A DNA stretch of 64,000 nucleotides from Neoactinobaculum massilliense (GTDB lineage: Bacteria > Actinomycetota > Actinomycetes > Actinomycetales > Actinomycetaceae). Shown here piece by piece: positions 9,133 through 18,976 of this stretch (its first letter is position 1; each line of letters begins with the position of its first letter). Below the pieces are notes generated by a model, which had not been told where the DNA came from, did no database searches, and saw only the letters and a program-made list of their open reading frames with translations. The stretch lies in NCBI RefSeq assembly GCF_900604955.1, contig NZ_UWPE01000001.1, forward strand, positions 992,001-1,056,000, written 5' to 3'. Both the position numbers and the translations under genes were made by a program.

Positions 9133-9254
9133 GGCGGGCTGCGTACGGCGTCGTCGTCCCACAGGCTTCGACGCCGACCGCCCACACCCCGGCCGTGCTC
9201 ACCTCCACGTCACGAAGCACCGTTCCCTCCCTGGAAACGTGTAAGAATGGCGCC

Positions 9255-11909
9255 ATGACTGATTTCACCGAAAAATCCGCACTCCTCGATCACACGGAGG
9301 TACCGGATCGCGCAAGCCTGGAGGGCCTCGAGGATAAGTGGGGCACCAAATGGGACGAACACCAAACCTACGCATTCAATCGTGATGTGAACCGGGAGGA
9401 CGTGTATTCGATCGATACGCCGCCACCCACGGTGTCCGGCTCGCTCCACATCGGCCACGTATTCTCCTACACGCATACGGACGCGATGGCGCGTTTCCAG
9501 CGTATGCGCGGCAAGGATGTGTTCTACCCGATGGGGTGGGATGACAACGGGCTCCCCACGGAGCGTCGCGTGCAGAACTACTACGGCGTACGGTGCGATC
9601 CGTCACTCCCCTATGACCCAGACTTTGTGCCGCCGCACGACGGCGGGGATGGCAAGTCCATCAAGTACCGGGATCAGCAACCTATTTCTCGGCGTAATTT
9701 CATTGAGCTGTGCTGGAAACTAACCCGGGATGATGAGAAGCAGTTTGAGGCGCTGTGGCGCCGGCTGGGCCTGTCCGTGGACTGGGCGCAGCGTTATCAG
9801 ACCATCGGCGAGAAGGCGCAGCGCGTAGCCCAGCAGGGCTTCCTCCGTAACCTGGAGCGCGGCGAGGCGTACCAGGCGCAGGCTCCTGGCCTGTGGGATG
9901 TCACTTTCCAGACGGCCGTAGCACAGGCAGAGCTCGAATCTCGTGAGTATCCGGGCGCCTACCACGCGCTCGCATTCCACGCCGAGAATGAGGATGTAGT
10001 GATCGAGACCACGCGTCCCGAGCTGCTGCCCGCCTGCGTGGCCCTCATCGCCCATCCGGATGACAAGCGCTATCAGCACCTGTTTGGCACCACCGTGCGT
10101 ACGCCTATCTTCGGCATGGAGGTGCCGGTGCTGCCCCACCCGCTCGCGGAGATCGATAAGGGCGCCGGTATCGCCATGTGCTGTACGTTCGGCGATGTCA
10201 CGGACGTGACCTGGTGGCGTGACCTCAAGCTGCCGCTGCGCCCGGTACTGGGCAAGAACGGACGGATTCTGGCCACCACACCGGAGTGGATTCAGGATGC
10301 CCACGGCCGCGAAGTGTACGAGGAAATGGCCGGGAAAACCACGTTCTCGGCCCGTAAGGTACTGGTGGACGCGCTCAAGGAGTCCGGCGAAATGCTGGGC
10401 GAGGCCAAGCCCACCTCCCGTATGACTAACTTCTTCGAGAAGGGCGATAAACCCCTCGAAATCATTCCGTCCCGCCAGTGGTACATCCGCAACGGTGGCA
10501 CCTCCTATATTGAGGAGAACGGAAAGGAACTGCGCGCGAACCTCATCGAGGAGGGCAACACGCTGGAGTTCCACCCGGACTTCATGCACGTCCGCTATGA
10601 CAACTGGGTGAATGGACTGAACACGGACTGGCTCATTTCACGCCAGCGCTTCTTCGGCGTCCCGCTCCCCGTGTGGTACAAGGTGCGCGATAACGGGGAC
10701 GTGGATTACGACGCCGTCCTGGTCCCCACCGAGGAGCAGCTTCCGGTGGATCCGACGGTGGATGTGCCGGCGGGATATACCGAGGAGCAGCGCGGACAGG
10801 CCGGCGGTTTCGTCGGTGAAGTAGACATTATGGACACGTGGGCCACCTCCTCGCTTTCCGCGGAGATCGCCACCGGGTGGCTGACGGACGATGATCTGTT
10901 CAAGAAGACCTTCCCGATGGATGTGCGCCCGCAGGGCCAGGACATTATCCGTACCTGGCTGTTCTCCTCGGTGGTGCGCTCCCACCTCGAATTCGGTGGC
11001 ACGCCGTGGAAGCACGCGGCACTGTCCGGCTGGATTCTGGATCCGGACCACAAGAAGATGAGCAAGTCCAAGGGCAATGTGGTAACCCCCATCGGCCTGC
11101 TGGATAAGCACGGTGCCGATGCGGTGCGCTACTGGGCGTGCTCGGCGCGCCTGGGCGTGGATGCCACCTTCGATGAGCAACAGATGAAGATCGGGCGCCG
11201 CCTGGCTCTCAAGGTGCTCAACGCCTCCAAATTCGCCTTCTCCATGGGTGGGGATCAGGTGGATCTGGATGCCTCACACGTGACACTGCCACTAGACCGC
11301 GCACTGCTGGCCCACCTGGCGGATGTGGTGGATGAGGCGACAGCCGCGTTCGAGGGCTACGATCACACCCGCGCGTTGGAGGTCACCGAGACCGCGTTCT
11401 GGACCTTCACCGATGATTACCTGGAGTTGGTCAAGGACCGCGCCTACGGCGAGGGCGCGGGTGCTGATTCGGCGCGCGCCGCCCTGGCCATCGCCGTGGA
11501 TACCTTCGTGCGTCTCCTCGCACCATTCCTCCCCTACGCCACCGAGGAAGTATGGCATTGGTATCGCACAGGTTCCGTGCATCGCGCCCCCTGGCCGGCC
11601 TCCGCGCCACTGCGCGAAGCCGGCCAGGGTGAGGATCCGGCACTGCTGGACGGTGCCGGGCAGGCACTCACGGCACTGCGCGGAATCAAGAGCGCCAATA
11701 AGGTGTCTCAGCGCACCAGTTTCGCCCATGTCACACTGAAGGTGCCGCGCGACCGCATGGAGCTGCTGGAGGCGGTACGCCCTGATCTGGTGAGCGCGGC
11801 GCATGTCCGTGACGCACTCACTTTCGAACCGGCGGACGCGGAAGCGCTCACAGCCGGCGACTACCTTCTGGATCCGCCGCAGCCGAAGAAGCCGCGCGAG
11901 AAGAAGTAG
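9255..11909 (+). CDS. valS: Valyl-tRNA synthetase
   Basis: An 884-residue class I aminoacyl-tRNA synthetase that charges tRNA-Val. HIGH is at residues 65-68, the editing (CP1) domain contains ETTRPELLPACVAL, and KMSKS is at 601-605, followed by an anticodon-binding domain rich in helices. ATG 9255 is chosen because the upstream in-frame ATG (9195) adds only low-complexity residues. The C-terminus ends in a Lys-rich tail without the long coiled-coil arm of some bacterial ValRS; this shorter form (with SGSLHIGHVFSYTHTD and RRVQNYYGVRCDP) matches the ValRS type common in some actinobacteria. A strong terminator follows. Confidence 0.96.
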   Translation: MTDFTEKSALLDHTEVPDRASLEGLEDKWGTKWDEHQTYAFNRDVNREDVYSIDTPPPTVSGSLHIGHVFSYTHTDAMARFQRMRGKDVFYPMGWDDNGLPTERRVQNYYGVRCDPSLPYDPDFVPPHDGGDGKSIKYRDQQPISRRNFIELCWKLTRDDEKQFEALWRRLGLSVDWAQRYQTIGEKAQRVAQQGFLRNLERGEAYQAQAPGLWDVTFQTAVAQAELESREYPGAYHALAFHAENEDVVIETTRPELLPACVALIAHPDDKRYQHLFGTTVRTPIFGMEVPVLPHPLAEIDKGAGIAMCCTFGDVTDVTWWRDLKLPLRPVLGKNGRILATTPEWIQDAHGREVYEEMAGKTTFSARKVLVDALKESGEMLGEAKPTSRMTNFFEKGDKPLEIIPSRQWYIRNGGTSYIEENGKELRANLIEEGNTLEFHPDFMHVRYDNWVNGLNTDWLISRQRFFGVPLPVWYKVRDNGDVDYDAVLVPTEEQLPVDPTVDVPAGYTEEQRGQAGGFVGEVDIMDTWATSSLSAEIATGWLTDDDLFKKTFPMDVRPQGQDIIRTWLFSSVVRSHLEFGGTPWKHAALSGWILDPDHKKMSKSKGNVVTPIGLLDKHGADAVRYWACSARLGVDATFDEQQMKIGRRLALKVLNASKFAFSMGGDQVDLDASHVTLPLDRALLAHLADVVDEATAAFEGYDHTRALEVTETAFWTFTDDYLELVKDRAYGEGAGADSARAALAIAVDTFVRLLAPFLPYATEEVWHWYRTGSVHRAPWPASAPLREAGQGEDPALLDGAGQALTALRGIKSANKVSQRTSFAHVTLKVPRDRMELLEAVRPDLVSAAHVRDALTFEPADAEALTAGDYLLDPPQPKKPREKK

Positions 11910-11930
11910 GGCAAGCATGCTCGGATGACG

Positions 11931-11968
11931 AAAAGTGGGACGTATCTACTCGGTGCGTCCCACTTTTT
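11931..11968 (+). terminator. Intrinsic terminator of valS
   Basis: A 12-bp perfect stem AAAAGTGGGACG/CGTCCCACTTTT with a 13-base loop ends in a T-run (11964-11968), 21 bases after the valS stop. The A-rich left side makes it usable in both directions. Confidence 0.9.
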
Positions 11969-12051
11969 ATACCTGTGGCGCTATCCTGAACCTACGCAAC
12001 CGTAACTTAGCGGTCCCGGCACCCATCGTGTCGGGGAGGTGAAAGGCAACC

Positions 12052-13896
12052 ATGTCAGAATACAAACGGCCGGTCAGCTTCCGACCCGGAAAAGTGCACA
12101 TTACGGATGACATGACCATTCCGTGGCTGTTCCGGAAGATCGCCGCGGAATCTCCCGACCATGTAGTTATTAACGTCAAATCCGAGTACGGCCAGTGGGT
12201 GCCGATCACCTGGAGCATGTTCGCGGAGGATATTCGCGCGGTGGCGCGCGGGCTCGTGGCCCAGGGCATTCACCCGGGCGAGCGTATCGCGATCATGTGT
12301 CACACGCGCTACGAATTCTCCCTGCTGGATCTCGCCTGCTGGTCGGTAGGTGCGATGCTGGTACCGATCTACGAGACGGACCCCACCGAGGAAGCCCGCT
12401 TCATTATCAACGATTCCCACCTGGAGATGGCCTTCGTTGAGGACCAGAACATGTACTCCACGCTCGCCCCCATGCTGGAGGACGTGGACTTCTTTAAGCG
12501 CATTGAGGTCATCAACGATGATGCCCTCACGCGCATTAAGGCGGCTGGTTCCGAGGAGCAGGACGCGGAGATCGATCGGCGTATCGCCGCCATGAAGGCG
12601 GATGATCTGGCCACCGTTATTTACACGTCAGGCACCACGGGGCGTCCCAAGGGCGTGATGATTTCTCACCGCAACATGCTTCAGGAAGTGTTCAACGGCC
12701 CGCTCGATACGGACCTAGGCAATGTGGTGGATACCGGTCACACGCGTACGCTCCTGTTCCTCCCGATGGCGCATGTATTCGCCCGCTTCATCAACCTGGT
12801 GTCCATCTACACCGGTGCCGTGGTGGGCTACGCGTCGAACGCGCGCACGCTCATCAATGATATGCAGACGTTCAAGCCCACCTACGTGCTGGCCGTGCCG
12901 CGCGTATTTGAGAAGATCTACAACGCGGCGGACGCCCAGAACACCGGCTGGAAGCAGAAGTTGTTCCGCTACTACGCGAAGGTAGCGATTCGTTATTCTC
13001 AGGCGCTGGACACGAAGGAGGGCCCCTCCCCCGCACTTAAAGCTGCCCACGCGGCTGGCGAGGCACTGGTGTACTCCATGATCCAGTCTCTGTTTGGCGG
13101 CAACCTCACCTACTGCGTTTCCGGTGGTGGCCCGCTGGGCCAGCGCCTTGGCCACTTCTTCCGCGGCGCCGGTATCACGATTCTGGAGGGCTACGGTACC
13201 TCTGAAACCTGCGCTCCGGCGACGGTGAACCTCACCGCCGAGCAGCACATCGGTTCCGTTGGACCCGCCTACCCGGGCACCTGGGTGGGTATCGCCGAGG
13301 ATGGCGAGGTGCTGGTGAAGGGCGATTCGGTCACCACGGGCTACCTCAATGATCCGGAGGCCACGCGTGCCGCCTTCACGGAGGATGGCTGGTTCATGAC
13401 GGGCGATCTGGGCCGCCTCGATGAGGACGGCTACCTGTGGATCACCGGCCGAAAGAAGGAAATCATCGTGACGGCCGGCGGCAAGAACGTGGCCCCGGCT
13501 CCGCTTGAGGACCGTCTGCGTGGGCACCCGCTCATCTCCCAGGTGGTGGTAGTGGGTGACAAGCGCCCGTTCATCGGCGCGCTGGTCACCCTGGACGCGG
13601 ACATGCTGCCGGTGTGGCTGAAGAACAAGGGCATTGAACCCATGTCCGTCGATGAGGCGCGTCAGGATCCGCGCGTGCTCGCGGCGCTCGATCGGGCCGT
13701 GAATTACACGAACCAGATCGTCTCCCGCGCCGAATCCATCCGCAAGATCGTGATCCTGCCGATGGACTTCACCGTGGAGAATGGCTACCTCACGCCGTCG
13801 CTCAAGGTGAAGCGCAACCTGGTGCTGCGCGATTTCGCGGACGTTATCGACAACGACATCTACGGCGAGAAAAAGAGCAGCCTGCAGGAAAAGTAG
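12052..13896 (+). CDS. Long-chain acyl-CoA synthetase (AMP-forming, FadD15-like)
   Basis: A 614-residue adenylate-forming enzyme that activates fatty acids with ATP and CoA. The P-loop YTSGTTGRPKG is at residues 191-201. Further core motifs are GYGTSETCAPAT (A5-like), WFMTGDLGRLDEDGYLWITGRKKEIIV (A7-A8) and a C-terminal Lys in the LTPSLKVKRN segment that completes the active site. Length and motif spacing fit actinobacterial long-chain FACL rather than acetyl-CoA synthetase. ATG 12052 follows GGGAGGTGAAAGG. Single-gene transcript, bounded by hairpins on both sides; role probably recycling or import of fatty acids for membrane lipids. Confidence 0.92.
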   Translation: MSEYKRPVSFRPGKVHITDDMTIPWLFRKIAAESPDHVVINVKSEYGQWVPITWSMFAEDIRAVARGLVAQGIHPGERIAIMCHTRYEFSLLDLACWSVGAMLVPIYETDPTEEARFIINDSHLEMAFVEDQNMYSTLAPMLEDVDFFKRIEVINDDALTRIKAAGSEEQDAEIDRRIAAMKADDLATVIYTSGTTGRPKGVMISHRNMLQEVFNGPLDTDLGNVVDTGHTRTLLFLPMAHVFARFINLVSIYTGAVVGYASNARTLINDMQTFKPTYVLAVPRVFEKIYNAADAQNTGWKQKLFRYYAKVAIRYSQALDTKEGPSPALKAAHAAGEALVYSMIQSLFGGNLTYCVSGGGPLGQRLGHFFRGAGITILEGYGTSETCAPATVNLTAEQHIGSVGPAYPGTWVGIAEDGEVLVKGDSVTTGYLNDPEATRAAFTEDGWFMTGDLGRLDEDGYLWITGRKKEIIVTAGGKNVAPAPLEDRLRGHPLISQVVVVGDKRPFIGALVTLDADMLPVWLKNKGIEPMSVDEARQDPRVLAALDRAVNYTNQIVSRAESIRKIVILPMDFTVENGYLTPSLKVKRNLVLRDFADVIDNDIYGEKKSSLQEK

Positions 13897-13905
13897 TGGT
13901 GCGAC

Positions 13906-13938
13906 GCCGGGGCGGCCTATCCGCCCCGGCACGTTTTT
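13906..13938 (+). terminator. Intrinsic terminator of the acyl-CoA synthetase gene
   Basis: Ten-base-pair perfect stem GCCGGGGCGG/CCGCCCCGGC with loop CCTAT, then ACGTTTTT. It sits in the convergent gap before clpX and has a T-run only for the plus strand. Confidence 0.9.
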
Positions 13939-14017
13939 CTGTTTATCCTGCGCGGGCAGAACGGTCGCCCCCAGAATCGCCGCACCCGGACGACGTCGTT
14001 CAGGTACGCCCCCGCTA

Positions 14018-15277
14018 CTAGGCGCGCTTACTTCCCACGGTGCCGAGCATTTCCACCGCGGCCTCCCCGCGCACGGCATCGCCTGTTACCACGACCTCCG
14101 AGATGTCGCCACGGCTGGGCACCTCAAACATCGGGGCGGCTAGCACGCGCTCGAGAATGGAGCGGAGCCCACGTGCGCCGGTGCCGCGGGCCATCGCCTC
14201 CTGCGCAATTTCGCGAAGCGCATCCTCCCGGAACGTCAGCCGCACCCCGTCCAGTTCAAAGAGCTTGACGTACTGCTTGACCAGGGAGTCCTTAGGCTCG
14301 GTGAGAATCCGTACCAGATCATCCTCATCCAGCGCGTTAACGGTGGCGACCACGGGCAGGCGTCCCACCAGCTCAGGAATAAGGCCATATCTGTGCAGGT
14401 CCTCGGGCTCTACCTCGGCCAGCAGGCGCGGAGAGGCCTCGATATCCCGTAGATCGCTGCCAAAACCGATACCGCGCCGGCCTATCCGCGTGGAGATGAT
14501 TTCTTCTAGCCCCGCGAATGCACCCGCGCAGATGAACAGAATATTGGATGTGTCGATTTGGATGTAATCCTGCTGGGGATGCTTGCGGCCGCCCTGCGGT
14601 GGAACAGCGGCCACGGTGCCCTCAATGATTTTTAGGAGCGCCTGCTGTACGCCCTCCCCCGACACGTCACGTGTGATGGAGGGATTCTCGGATTTACGGG
14701 AAATCTTATCGATCTCATCGATATAGATAATGCCCATCTCGGCGCGCTTCACGTCATCATCAGCCGCCTGAATGAGGCGAAGCAGAATATTCTCCACATC
14801 CTCACCCACGTAGCCGGCCTCCGTGAGCGCGGTGGCATCCGCGATAGCGAACGGCACATCAAGCATGCGCGCGAGAGACTGCGCCATGTAGGTTTTACCG
14901 GTACCGGTGGGGCCCAGTAGAAGAATATTGGACTTGCCGAGGTGAACCTCCGCCTCCCCGGAGTGTGGTTTGGCAACCTCGCGGAGCCGCTTGTAGTGGT
15001 TGTACACGGCCACGGCGAGCGTACGCTTGGCGGCCTCCTGGCCTACCACATACTCGGAGAGGAACTTATAAATATCCTGCGGGGTGGGAAGGCTGCCCAA
15101 CGAGAAATTCGCGGATTCTTCCTTCCCCAGTTCCTCTGCAATGATCTCGTTGCACAGGTCAATGCATTCATTGCAGATGTAGACGCCGGAGCCGGTGATG
15201 AGCTTCTTGACCTGACGTTGTGACTTCCCGCAAAACGAGCACTTCAGCATGTCCGCGGCATCAGCAGTTCGCGCCAT
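14018..15277 (-). CDS. clpX: ATP-dependent Clp protease ATP-binding subunit ClpX
   Basis: A 419-residue AAA+ unfoldase that feeds substrates to ClpP1P2. The N-terminal zinc-binding domain has Cys13, Cys16, Cys35 and Cys38. Walker A GPTGTGKT is at 122-129, Walker B is IIYIDEID, and the pore and sensor segments are present. The ClpP-docking IGF loop is visible in [12 protein letters not shown] 15277 is used because it has AGAGGAGA upstream and places the zinc domain at the start. It lies 381 bases downstream of clpP2 on the same strand. The gap is long, so clpX may have its own promoter. Confidence 0.97.
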   Translation of the reverse strand: MARTADAADMLKCSFCGKSQRQVKKLITGSGVYICNECIDLCNEIIAEELGKEESANFSLGSLPTPQDIYKFLSEYVVGQEAAKRTLAVAVYNHYKRLREVAKPHSGEAEVHLGKSNILLLGPTGTGKTYMAQSLARMLDVPFAIADATALTEAGYVGEDVENILLRLIQAADDDVKRAEMGIIYIDEIDKISRKSENPSITRDVSGEGVQQALLKIIEGTVAAVPPQGGRKHPQQDYIQIDTSNILFICAGAFAGLEEIISTRIGRRGIGFGSDLRDIEASPRLLAEVEPEDLHRYGLIPELVGRLPVVATVNALDEDDLVRILTEPKDSLVKQYVKLFELDGVRLTFREDALREIAQEAMARGTGARGLRSILERVLAAPMFEVPSRGDISEVVVTGDAVRGEAAVEMLGTVGSKRA

Positions 15278-15658
15278 AATCTCCTCTTCCCGGCCGCGCC
15301 CCACATGGACGCCCTTTCATTCCACACCTTTTTCGCCGCGGCGTCACCTATCAGTTCCGGCGTGTGCACAGCGCGGACGGATGGGGATCTGTGCACACCC
15401 GCACGGACGGCACTGACAAGACACGCCCCGTCATTGCCCTCCTTCGACCCTGCCCCGGCTATCCGGGCGCGGTAGAGCCTTATCGGTCGTCTCTTGCGCG
15501 TCCGTTGGGGTGGCTCCGCGCACGGTAGGGCCACCTCGGGGAACGCTACATTGACGACCTCAAAACCGGGGTCGCTCCCCGCGCGGCGAGCCACCCTCGC
15601 GAGCAGCCCGTTCACCGAAGCGCGATTCGTAACTATTTGCGCGCGGCGGGCCGGGCCG
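15278..15658. other. Long clpP2-clpX intergenic region
   Basis: No gene is supported in these 381 bases; open frames through it are not conserved-looking and lack ribosome-binding sites. The notable content is the inverted repeat at 15362-15398 (separate entry). The rest is GC-rich sequence with no recognisable promoter box, so whether clpX is transcribed from here or by read-through from clpP1-clpP2 cannot be told. Confidence 0.5.
15362..15398. promoter_or_regulatory. Paired TGTGCACA palindromes upstream of clpX
   Basis: GTGTGCACAG (15362-15371) and CTGTGCACAC (15389-15398) are exact reverse complements, and each contains the 8-bp palindrome TGTGCACA; centres are 27 bases apart. They lie 85-121 bases before the clpX start. 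The geometry suggests cooperative binding of a dimeric regulator. The motif is not one I can assign to ClgR, HspR or CtsR. Confidence 0.4.
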
Positions 15659-16351
15659 TCAGTTGACGGTGGGCTTGGCGGTAATCTGCTTGGCTCCCTT
15701 GCGAGAAGCCAGTACCTGATCCACCAGGCCGTAATCCTTTGCCTGCTGAGCGGTGAGGATCTTGTCACGCTGAATATCCGCCCGCACGCGCTCCGGATCC
15801 TGACCGGAGTGGGCCGCCAGCGTGTTGATGAGCCAGTCCGTCATGCGGTCCACTTCATCGGCCACAATCCCAATATCCGTGGCCTGTCCCTGCATACCCT
15901 CCATGGCCGGCTGGTGGATAAGCACCCGCGCGTTGGGAAGAGCGAGGCGCCGTCCCGGAGCACCAGCCGCCAGGAGTACCGCCGCGGCCGACGCCGCCTG
16001 CCCCAGCACCACGGTTTGGATCTCGGGCTTGATGTACTCCATTGTGTCGTAGATCGCGGTAAGAGCCGTGAAGGAGCCGCCCGGCGAGTTGATGTACATG
16101 GTGATGGGTGCATTCGGATCCTGCGCCTCCAGCACCAGGAGCTGCGCCATGATGTCATCGGCCGAGGCATCATCCACCTGAACACCGAGGAACACGATGC
16201 GATCCTCGAAGAGCTTGGCGTAGGGATCCTGCCGCTTGTAGCCGTAGGGGGTGCGCTCCTCAAAGTTGGGAAGCACGTAGCGGGATTCCATCCGCGGAGC
16301 CACTCCGCCCGCGAGGGGACGAACCACGCCCATTGCGTTGAGATTGGTCAT
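15659..16351 (-). CDS. clpP2: ATP-dependent Clp protease proteolytic subunit ClpP2
   Basis: A 230-residue serine peptidase subunit that assembles into the ClpP tetradecamer. The nucleophile is Ser121 in GQAASAAAV and the general base His146 in RVLIHQPAM. INSPGGS forms the oxyanion-side strand. An unusually long N-terminal stretch of about 45 residues before KLFEDRIVF may be a propeptide. The ATG directly abuts the clpP1 stop (TAAATG), so the two subunits are co-translated and very likely form the mixed ClpP1P2 complex known in actinobacteria. Confidence 0.95.
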   Translation of the reverse strand: MTNLNAMGVVRPLAGGVAPRMESRYVLPNFEERTPYGYKRQDPYAKLFEDRIVFLGVQVDDASADDIMAQLLVLEAQDPNAPITMYINSPGGSFTALTAIYDTMEYIKPEIQTVVLGQAASAAAVLLAAGAPGRRLALPNARVLIHQPAMEGMQGQATDIGIVADEVDRMTDWLINTLAAHSGQDPERVRADIQRDKILTAQQAKDYGLVDQVLASRKGAKQITAKPTVN

Positions 16352-16972
16352 TTAGTTCTCCTCCTTGTGCGTGCCGGAGGGCATATTGTCGCTGGGCTGG
16401 ATAATGTGGTCGATGAACCCGTAGTCCAGTGCCTCCTGGGCGCTGAACCAGTGATCGCGATCCGAGTCCTTGAGGATCTCCTCGAGGCTGTGGCCGGTGT
16501 GCTCAGCGTTGAGCTGCGAGAGTTCTTCCTTCATCTTGAGGATGAGGTTCGCATTGATGCGAATATCGGCGGCAACGCCGCCGGCACCGCCCGAGGGCTG
16601 ATGCATAAGTACACGCGTGTGCGGGGTAATGTAGCGCTTCCCCTTGGTGCCCGCGGACAGCAGGAACTGTCCCATCGAGGCCGCCATTCCCATCCCCACG
16701 GTCACAATGTCCGGACGCACCAGCTGCATCGTGTCGAAGATGGCCATGCCGGCCGTCACCGATCCTCCCGGCGAGTTGATATAGAAGTAAATATCCGCAT
16801 CCGGATCCTCAGCGGAGAGGAGCATCATTTGCGCGATGATCTGGTTTGCGTTGTCATCCTTAACCTCTGATCCGAGCCACACGATGCGGTCTCGGAGCAG
16901 GCGCTGGTACACGGAGTCCGTGAGCCCCATGCCACCGCCCTGCATATCGGCCATGCGAGGTGCACTAGTCAT
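16352..16972 (-). CDS. clpP1: ATP-dependent Clp protease proteolytic subunit ClpP1
   Basis: A 206-residue ClpP subunit with nucleophile Ser99 in [14 protein letters not shown] and His124 in [10 protein letters not shown], closely matching canonical ClpP. ATG 16972 is chosen because AAGGA lies upstream and a Met-start there gives the normal length; the frame remains open to 17101 but that extension is Arg-rich and unsupported. It is the first gene of the clpP1-clpP2 unit, downstream of tig, separated from it by a strong hairpin. Confidence 0.95.
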   Translation of the reverse strand: MTSAPRMADMQGGGMGLTDSVYQRLLRDRIVWLGSEVKDDNANQIIAQMMLLSAEDPDADIYFYINSPGGSVTAGMAIFDTMQLVRPDIVTVGMGMAASMGQFLLSAGTKGKRYITPHTRVLMHQPSGGAGGVAADIRINANLILKMKEELSQLNAEHTGHSLEEILKDSDRDHWFSAQEALDYGFIDHIIQPSDNMPSGTHKEEN

Positions 16973-17107
16973 TGAAATCCTTTCCGTGGCGGGTGGGCCC
17001 GCATTCCTGTGGAGTCCCCAAACTCCGCGCCGTCCCACTGACTCTAACGGGCGCGAGCCGCGTTTCATCCTGCGGGGCGCTATTTTTCGCTGTTGGCACA
17101 TGGCAAG

Positions 17108-17135
17108 GCGGGGAGGAAGTAGCCTTCCTCCCCGC
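17108..17135 (-). terminator. Strong hairpin between tig and clpP1
   Basis: A 12-bp perfect stem GCGGGGAGGAAG/CTTCCTCCCCGC with a 4-base loop lies 18 bases downstream of the tig stop. There is no T-run after it on the minus strand. It may act as a terminator without U-tract or as a processing or stability element separating tig from clpP1P2. Confidence 0.6.
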
Positions 17136-17152
17136 CCGCATGAAACCTGCCG

Positions 17153-18676
17153 TTAGGCTAGCTTCTCCAGCTTCTCAATGAGCGTCTTACGCGCCTTCCC
17201 CGCCTTTTCGGCGGCCAGCACACGCTCGCGCTCCGCGGCATCCGCATCCTGCGCGTACGCCACTACCTCGTCCACCTTGTGATCCGAGGGATCAAACGCA
17301 GCCGCTTCGGCGTCGGACGTAGCATCCTCAGCCTTATCGGCCCCGGCGGCCTTCGCGGAAGCCGACGCCGTGAAATCAGGATGCTCTACTTCACCTTCGG
17401 GACGCTCCCCCACCACGGCGGCCACATCCACCTCGTTGCCATCCGTATCCTTGACGGTGGCCAGACGCAGTGCAGCAATGAGCGCCTTACCGCGAGCGAG
17501 CTCACCGGAGAATACCGGGAGCTGACCCGTCTGGACCGCGGCATTGATGAACTTGTTCGGGTCCATGCGGTAGTTCTGGGCCTGCTGAAGGAGGAACTGG
17601 AACAGCTCGTCCTGGTTCACCTGAATATTGAACTTCTCCGCCATGACATCCAGCATCAGCTGGCTACGGAGATCATCGGCGAGCTGGTCGCGGATCTCTT
17701 CACCGTGCTTATCATCGGCCTCCAGACCGTCAGCCTTGAGGTGCTGAGCCACCTGGTCGTCAATGATCTTCTTTGAGAGCGGCACATCCACGGCCTTGTT
17801 CAGCTGCTCCAGAAGGCCGTCACGGGCCAGCAGGATCTGGGCCTGCTCGGCGTCGCTTTCTGCCTTCTTGCGCAGATCCGCACGCAGCTCATCCATGGTG
17901 TCAAACTCGGAGGCCATCTGAGCGAAGTCGTCGTCTGCCTCGGGCAGCTCCATCTCCTTAACGCCCTCAACCGTGAGCGTCACTTCGGCCTCTTCGCCGG
18001 CGTGATCCCCGCCCACCAGCTTGGTGGTGTAGGTGGTGGTTTCCCCGGCCTTCATGCCGGACAGCTGCTCATCCATACCGTCCAGCATGTTGCCCGCACC
18101 GATGGTGTAGGAAACGCCGGACACGGAGTCAACTTCTTCGCCGTCAATAACCGCCTTGAGGTCGAGGGTGACGGAATCGCCATCCTTGGCCTCGCGCGTG
18201 ACGGGCTTGAGCGTGCCGAACCGCTTACGCAGATCCGTGAGGCGCGCCTCCACGGCGGAATCCTCTACCTTCGCCGGATCCACTTCCACCGTGAGGGTGG
18301 CGGGATCCGGAATAACGATGGCCGGCCGCACATCCACGGTCACGTCAAAGCCGAAGGCTTCACCGGAGGTACGGGATTCCGGCACGCTGGTGACGTCCAC
18401 CTCGGGGGTACCGAGCGGATGCAGATCATTGTCCGTCAGCGCCTGCTGGTAGTAATGATCAATCGAATCATTCACGGCTTCCTGCACAATGGTGCCGTAT
18501 CCGATCTGCGCCTCCAGCACACGCTCCGGCACATGCCCGCGGCGGAACCCGGGAATCTGTACCTGATTGCCAATCTTCTTGGCCGCCTTATCAACTTCGG
18601 GCTGGAACTCGTCGAGAGCCACTTCCACGGTCAGCTTGACCTGGGTGGGCTCGAGCTGTTCGTAAGAGCTCTTCAC
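17153..18676 (-). CDS. tig: Trigger factor (ribosome-associated chaperone, peptidyl-prolyl isomerase)
   Basis: A 507-residue ribosome-bound chaperone that shields nascent chains. The GTG start at 18676 gives the family N-terminus VKSSYEQLEPTQVKLTVEV and has a GGAGAGG site. The ribosome-docking signature GFRRGHVP is present, then the PPIase domain (GDSVTLDLKAVIDG to VTLTVEGVKE) and the long helical arms. The C-terminus is extended by about 80 residues rich in Ala, Glu and Asp (from PEGEVEHPDF onward) and ends in a basic helix, longer than the usual 430-470 residues. Its position next to clpP1P2 and clpX is the classic tig-clp order. Confidence 0.95.
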   Translation of the reverse strand: MKSSYEQLEPTQVKLTVEVALDEFQPEVDKAAKKIGNQVQIPGFRRGHVPERVLEAQIGYGTIVQEAVNDSIDHYYQQALTDNDLHPLGTPEVDVTSVPESRTSGEAFGFDVTVDVRPAIVIPDPATLTVEVDPAKVEDSAVEARLTDLRKRFGTLKPVTREAKDGDSVTLDLKAVIDGEEVDSVSGVSYTIGAGNMLDGMDEQLSGMKAGETTTYTTKLVGGDHAGEEAEVTLTVEGVKEMELPEADDDFAQMASEFDTMDELRADLRKKAESDAEQAQILLARDGLLEQLNKAVDVPLSKKIIDDQVAQHLKADGLEADDKHGEEIRDQLADDLRSQLMLDVMAEKFNIQVNQDELFQFLLQQAQNYRMDPNKFINAAVQTGQLPVFSGELARGKALIAALRLATVKDTDGNEVDVAAVVGERPEGEVEHPDFTASASAKAAGADKAEDATSDAEAAAFDPSDHKVDEVVAYAQDADAAERERVLAAEKAGKARKTLIEKLEKLA

Positions 18677-18976
18677 TTGCGCCTCTCCACTCACACTGGG
18701 GACTACTATTGTCCGATCGATTCCGCGGCAATGCCGCCTTCCTGCGCCCGCGCTGGGCGCGGACATACGGGGTAATCTTACACGCCGGCGCGCCGCCCTG
18801 AGCGCGGAAAGGCGCACATTCCTCGCCCGGTTGCTAACGCTCCTCTTTCCGCATGGCACGTAGAGGGTGCTCCCCCACGTTTCCGGGCCGTCCTGATAGT
18901 CCCACGCCCGTCCGGAAATGCTCACTAGCCTACAAATGTGTAGTGGCGTCGGTGCCGCGGAATCGGGAGGAGACGG
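18677..18976. other. Divergent region between tig and a PucR-type regulator
   Basis: No gene is supported in these 300 bases. GCGGAAAG (18804-18811) and CTTTCCGC (18845-18852) are exact inverted copies 33 bases apart and could be a looped operator. A GGGAGGAG ribosome-binding site at 18965-18972 belongs to the rightward gene. No clear -10/-35 pair could be chosen for either direction. Confidence 0.4.

Noticed and set aside
9133-9254. T-box riboswitch in front of valS
   Set aside because: The gap is only about 120 bases and shows no T-box core sequence or terminator pair.
12715-14079. Long minus-strand frame opposite the acyl-CoA synthetase
   Set aside because: Antisense of a conserved gene with complete motifs; composition is typical of a frame shadow.
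15244-15768. Minus-strand frame between clpX and clpP2
   Set aside because: Overlaps both genes in another frame, lacks a ribosome-binding site and any recognisable motif.
15494-16870. Plus-strand frame across clpP2 and clpP1
   Set aside because: Opposite two clear protease genes with catalytic residues; no start site or domain.
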